Positions 40,823 through 44,190 of a stretch of DNA of 44,190 nt are shown piece after piece. Each line of letters opens with the position of its first letter. The first letter of the stretch is position 1. The stretch spans positions 1 through 44,190 of the forward strand of contig CALFTK010000048.1 in NCBI GenBank assembly GCA_937916465.1, read 5' to 3'. The stretch comes from an uncultured Bacteroidales bacterium (GTDB taxonomy: Bacteria > Bacteroidota > Bacteroidia > Bacteroidales > Bacteroidaceae). The notes under the pieces are model-generated. The model worked only from the letters and a program-made list of their open reading frames with translations. It did no database searches and was not told the origin of the DNA. The translations under genes were made by a program, and so were the position numbers.

Positions 40823-40876
40823 CAATAATATACATAAAGTATTCTATTGTTAACTTTATTTATAATTTAGCTGAGT

Positions 40877-41050
40877 TTACCAAGGGAAAGTTTCCGGATC
40901 GTTTAGAACATTTGAACGTAGATTTTTGTTCAAAGAACTTATAGCCTCCATGTCTTCATGACTCAATTCAAATATACGTTTAAGTGAGCGAGAAATCACA
41001 TAAAAAATGTTGCTCAGGCGGAACCGTCCATTTGAACGATTCCAACCTTT
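40877..41050 (-). pseudogene. Possible relic of an aldo/keto reductase C-terminus
   Basis: In the roughly 420-nt gap between two leftward operons, a minus-strand frame ending at TAA 40879-40877 reads SLKRIFELSHEDMEAISSLN, then KNLRSNVLNDPETFPW. The phrase resembles the end of aldo/keto reductases (IFDFELSxEDMxAIxxLN and a final proline-tryptophan region). Upstream the frame has no credible start and the family core is absent, so at most it is a remnant. The rest of the gap, to 41184, shows no gene. Confidence 0.3.
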
Positions 41051-41184
41051 GCAACCTCATTAACAACCAAACATCGTCTATATGTTCACTACTATTGAAA
41101 AAAGCCAAGAAAAACAACAGCAGCTAACAACGATCAATATAATAATATAGAGTTATTCAATTTAATGCTATTATAAGAAACAAA

Positions 41185-44100
41185 TCATTCGTTCAAAGGA
41201 GTTAACTCTATTTTGTAAATATTATTATCATCGTCGGTATAACGTAATTCATACCACATTAGCTTATCCTTATATGTATAAGCATAAGGAATTACATTTT
41301 TCTTTGCTCCTTTACCTTTAATCTGTAGAATGGCACTACTTTCAATCTCTTCAATAGTGTAAGATGTCTTTTCCATAAATTTCTTATCGCCTATCCAAGA
41401 TAATGAATATTTGCCATCAGGAAGTATTAGAGAGTTACCACCGCTTACAGTCATTTTGTAATTTTCATCAATCTCTACAGATAAATTTTCAGTTTCAATA
41501 GTATATAGACCCACCTTTTTACCATTAGATGCTTCCATTACTATTCTTTTCATTACAATACCACTATATCTGCCTGTTTGAATCTCTTTTGTCAGATTCT
41601 TAATTGGAGCGTCAATATCATATTTATTAAAAGCAATAGTAACAGGTTCATGACAAACATTCATTTTCATAACAGCTTCACCGGTTTCCCAAGTTTCCTG
41701 TTCAATAGCCGGGAATACTACCTGAAAGTTTGTTATCATCCAGTCTCCATGACGATCAAATTCTTGGTCTGTAGGAATGCCTATCACTTCTATAGGTCTT
41801 AATACGGTGCTATCACTTAAGGTAAGTGTAATATCACTGCCCACATAACCCATAAAACTATGCGATTGATAAATATGAAGAGTGACATAAAATTTTGTCA
41901 TATTACTACCGAAATCTACACGATTAACAGTAACATAATCTGTTAATCCATCACCCTCTCTATGAGTAGTTTGCAGTGGAGCGAATGCAGAAACATTTTC
42001 TACCCTAACATCACTATTTTCAACGTATCTCTCCGTAACTTGTAGTCCCTCTATTACAACGTTACCTCCATCATGGACATTGATTGTTTGTACATCATCC
42101 GGAATAGAAACATCAAAATAGTATGTTAATATAGAACTACCATCACAAGGAACCCAATAATGAGTCTCTTCAAAACCATTAGTTCCTTCATATTTTGTGG
42201 CTTCATATATCTTACCATCTACTTCAATTTCTATTTTATCGGGCATCCACCATGTTCCAGATTGAAGTTCAGGTTTCAGCACAAGTACAAGCTGGTCTGT
42301 TTTTTTTACAAGATGCTTAATCAGATAATACCTTTCAGCAACATAGAAAGACTGAGGATCTTCTATATGCAAACCTTTATCAAAATGGTCTGTAGTTCTA
42401 CTTGCATTTACTTTTGCTATAACTTCTGCAGCATTTCTACCTTTATAATATGAAGACCATTTACTACCCTTAGGTATAAGTGTTATCAGATTATCGAATT
42501 CGTTTCCATTGTTTGTTATAGCTGAAACAATATTAATATCGCGTTTCCATGCTGTCTCTGCCAACTGTTGCAAATCTGAATATGGCATTGTTTTGGGGTA
42601 GATAGCTACACCGTGACCATCGAACAGATTAATCCATTTCTTCATTAAGTCGATATTGCCCTTAATGAAAACATTTTGATGTGGCAGTTCAGTTTCTCCT
42701 CTTGAATAGTAATGAGATATAAGATCGTCTTGTTTATTACATTCCAATTCAAACCTGTATAGCCCATCACCTTCGTCAAAGATTTTTGCAGTGCGATATT
42801 CAGGTTTTGTCATCTGTGCCAACATCTCTTCATTATTTGCCACAGATACCTTAATACCAACTTTGTTTAGTTGTTCTGCCAATGGTTGCACCTCTTTTAA
42901 ACTCCTTATAGGATAGGTGTACATTAGCGTCATACGGGTAGTTTCAAAATCTTTGTAATGGTCTAAGTAATCGGCCACTTCGCTAACTTTCATATTAGCC
43001 ACTACCCCATCAAATGTTCTTACTTTAGCAGTTCCATCCTGGAAAATCCAAGTTTTACCGTCTTCAAATACCGGCCAACGGAATGTAGAATCTATTGCCG
43101 TAGCTTCATTGGCAGTCGCAAACAAGAATAAGTATGCTATTGCAGGAATGAACAGTACTTTAAGTCTGTTAATTCCACGAGATTGTTTTTGGTCCATCAT
43201 ATCTATTCTCTTTTTAAGATTGGATTGTTTTAGCCAATTGGTCATAACAAAACCTCTACTTGAAGCCACTGCGCTTATTAACATAATCTTGTAATCGCGA
43301 GCGCTCGCACCGCTATCTAAAACAGCTTTATCTGCTTCGTATTCATGAACTAATTCCAGTTCTTTACGAAATACCACCACAAATGGATTGAACCATTGCA
43401 ATGCAGATATAACATCTGCCATAAGCAAATCTAACGAATGCCAGCGACGAGCATGAAGATTTTCGTGTTCCCATACAGATTGATTCTGATGTTCCAGCCA
43501 CTCTTTAGGCATTACAATGAATCGCATCCAATTTACCGGTTGTGGTATTTGATTGGATTCTATTACATCGCATCCATCGTTACGGTCCGCATAACGTCCT
43601 TTCTTAATAATACGGGACATAGACCACAACGACACAGCCTTTTTAACCAGAACAAACAGCACACCTATAACATATAAAATGCACAGTATGGTTAATAGGG
43701 TTGTTTTGTTTTTCTGTGTTGAACTCTGTTCTGCTATACTACCGGCTGTATTCTCCTCCATTTCGGTTTGAACAGCAGTAGCAGCAGGAACAGTAATAGA
43801 ATTGTCATTATTCACTACAACAGCAGTAGATGTAGTTTCCGCTACTGTTTGATTAGGAACAATAGAAACAACATCTTCTGTTTTTGTTTTATTATTCTCT
43901 CTTTCAAACAGATTACCAAACATGGTGGTATCTCTTGTTATTTGAAAGAATGGTAAAGCAAAAGATAGAAGTGCCATAATTATTAAAACAATACGATTGA
44001 AACCGTAAAAGGTTTCGCTTCTTAGTAGCAGACGATAACCTAACAGAAATGTAGCCACTAAAAATGCAACCTTTATTTGATATAATAATAAAGCCTCCAT
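41185..44100 (-). CDS. BlaR1-like M56 metallopeptidase with a large C-terminal part
   Basis: 971 aa. The membrane part has helices at about 5-25, 35-53, 135-155 and 311-330. The M56 zinc protease site is WEHENLHARRWHSLDLL with HENLH at 212-216, and the third ligand is in HEYEADKAVL (252-261). This part matches BlaR1/MecR1, integral membrane proteases that cleave a BlaI-type repressor after a signal. After the fourth helix come about 640 residues of beta-rich, probably periplasmic sequence. No penicillin-binding motifs (SxxK with KTG) are apparent, so the signal need not be a beta-lactam. Between helices 2 and 3 lies a Thr/Val/Asn-rich linker. The gene follows the end of a BlaI-type gene by 39 nt. 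Confidence 0.87.
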   Translation of the reverse strand: MEALLLYQIKVAFLVATFLLGYRLLLRSETFYGFNRIVLIIMALLSFALPFFQITRDTTMFGNLFERENNKTKTEDVVSIVPNQTVAETTSTAVVVNNDNSITVPAATAVQTEMEENTAGSIAEQSSTQKNKTTLLTILCILYVIGVLFVLVKKAVSLWSMSRIIKKGRYADRNDGCDVIESNQIPQPVNWMRFIVMPKEWLEHQNQSVWEHENLHARRWHSLDLLMADVISALQWFNPFVVVFRKELELVHEYEADKAVLDSGASARDYKIMLISAVASSRGFVMTNWLKQSNLKKRIDMMDQKQSRGINRLKVLFIPAIAYLFLFATANEATAIDSTFRWPVFEDGKTWIFQDGTAKVRTFDGVVANMKVSEVADYLDHYKDFETTRMTLMYTYPIRSLKEVQPLAEQLNKVGIKVSVANNEEMLAQMTKPEYRTAKIFDEGDGLYRFELECNKQDDLISHYYSRGETELPHQNVFIKGNIDLMKKWINLFDGHGVAIYPKTMPYSDLQQLAETAWKRDINIVSAITNNGNEFDNLITLIPKGSKWSSYYKGRNAAEVIAKVNASRTTDHFDKGLHIEDPQSFYVAERYYLIKHLVKKTDQLVLVLKPELQSGTWWMPDKIEIEVDGKIYEATKYEGTNGFEETHYWVPCDGSSILTYYFDVSIPDDVQTINVHDGGNVVIEGLQVTERYVENSDVRVENVSAFAPLQTTHREGDGLTDYVTVNRVDFGSNMTKFYVTLHIYQSHSFMGYVGSDITLTLSDSTVLRPIEVIGIPTDQEFDRHGDWMITNFQVVFPAIEQETWETGEAVMKMNVCHEPVTIAFNKYDIDAPIKNLTKEIQTGRYSGIVMKRIVMEASNGKKVGLYTIETENLSVEIDENYKMTVSGGNSLILPDGKYSLSWIGDKKFMEKTSYTIEEIESSAILQIKGKGAKKNVIPYAYTYKDKLMWYELRYTDDDNNIYKIELTPLNE

Positions 44101-44139
44101 AATTCTTAGCGATAAAAGGTTAATCTATTTAGCTTTTAT

Positions 44140-44190
44140 TTAACCCTCCTGTTCTATACGATTTATAAGTTCTTTAAGTTCATCAATACT
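44140..44190 (-). CDS. C-terminal end of a BlaI/MecI-type repressor (cut by window edge)
   Basis: Only the last 16 codons are present: SIDELKELINRIEQEG and stop TAA (44142-44140). The pattern matches the final helix of BlaI/MecI/CopY-family repressors, which precedes blaR1-like genes in Bacteroidetes. The call rests on this tail plus the adjacent M56 gene. Confidence 0.6.
   Translation of the reverse strand, partial: SIDELKELINRIEQEG

Overview
The window looks like a chromosomal segment of a gut-type Bacteroidales bacterium (phylum Bacteroidota). Three things point there: a SusC/SusD outer-membrane pair, many SPII lipoproteins and PepSY-like secreted proteins, and promoters of the Bacteroidota type (TTTG, about 19-22 nt, then TAnnTTTG or TAnnTTCG). 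I see no rRNA, tRNA, CRISPR array or intact transposase or integrase.

Region 1 (1-3292) is accessory DNA. It is bounded by a perfect 55-bp direct repeat (1-55 and 3238-3292). It holds decayed relics of a Bacteroides-type conjugative or mobilizable element: a frameshifted DUF3408 gene, a degraded Mob-like gene and a 69-codon C-terminal scrap. Between them sits one intact AT-rich gene for a GIY-YIG (T5orf172-type) protein fused to Sel1/TPR-like repeats.

Region 2 (3424-18830) is a secreted-enzyme island. One leftward cluster reads beta-helix protein, PepSY-like protein, clostripain-family (C11) lipoprotein, GH3 lipoprotein, GH95 fucosidase-type enzyme. The first three genes are separated by only 1-2 nt. 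A divergent M3 peptidyl-dipeptidase lipoprotein follows, then a second leftward set: two tandem CE1-like esterases and a GH3 beta-xylosidase-type lipoprotein with a PA14 insert. Region 3 (18840-25650) has a GMP synthase lacking the glutaminase domain, whose 3' flank carries three ~82-nt repeats copying the gene's last bases, and then a rightward SusC/SusD pair behind a long structured leader. The two enzyme sets and the SusCD pair probably form a dispersed glycan-utilisation locus, but no local regulator is visible.

Region 4 (25652-39950) is mostly housekeeping: mfd coupled to a small TorF-like barrel protein, the polyamine transporter potABCD (PotD has an extra C-terminal membrane anchor), a polyprenol-phosphate mannosyltransferase-like GT2 coupled to dihydroorotase, a DUF4369 lipoprotein, a DivIC/FtsB-like protein with a small membrane protein, and dnaX. 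Region 5 (40091-44190) has a membrane protein/XRE regulator pair, a possible gene relic, and a BlaR1-like M56 sensor protease with a very large C-terminal part. That gene is preceded by the cut-off end of a BlaI-type repressor at the window edge.
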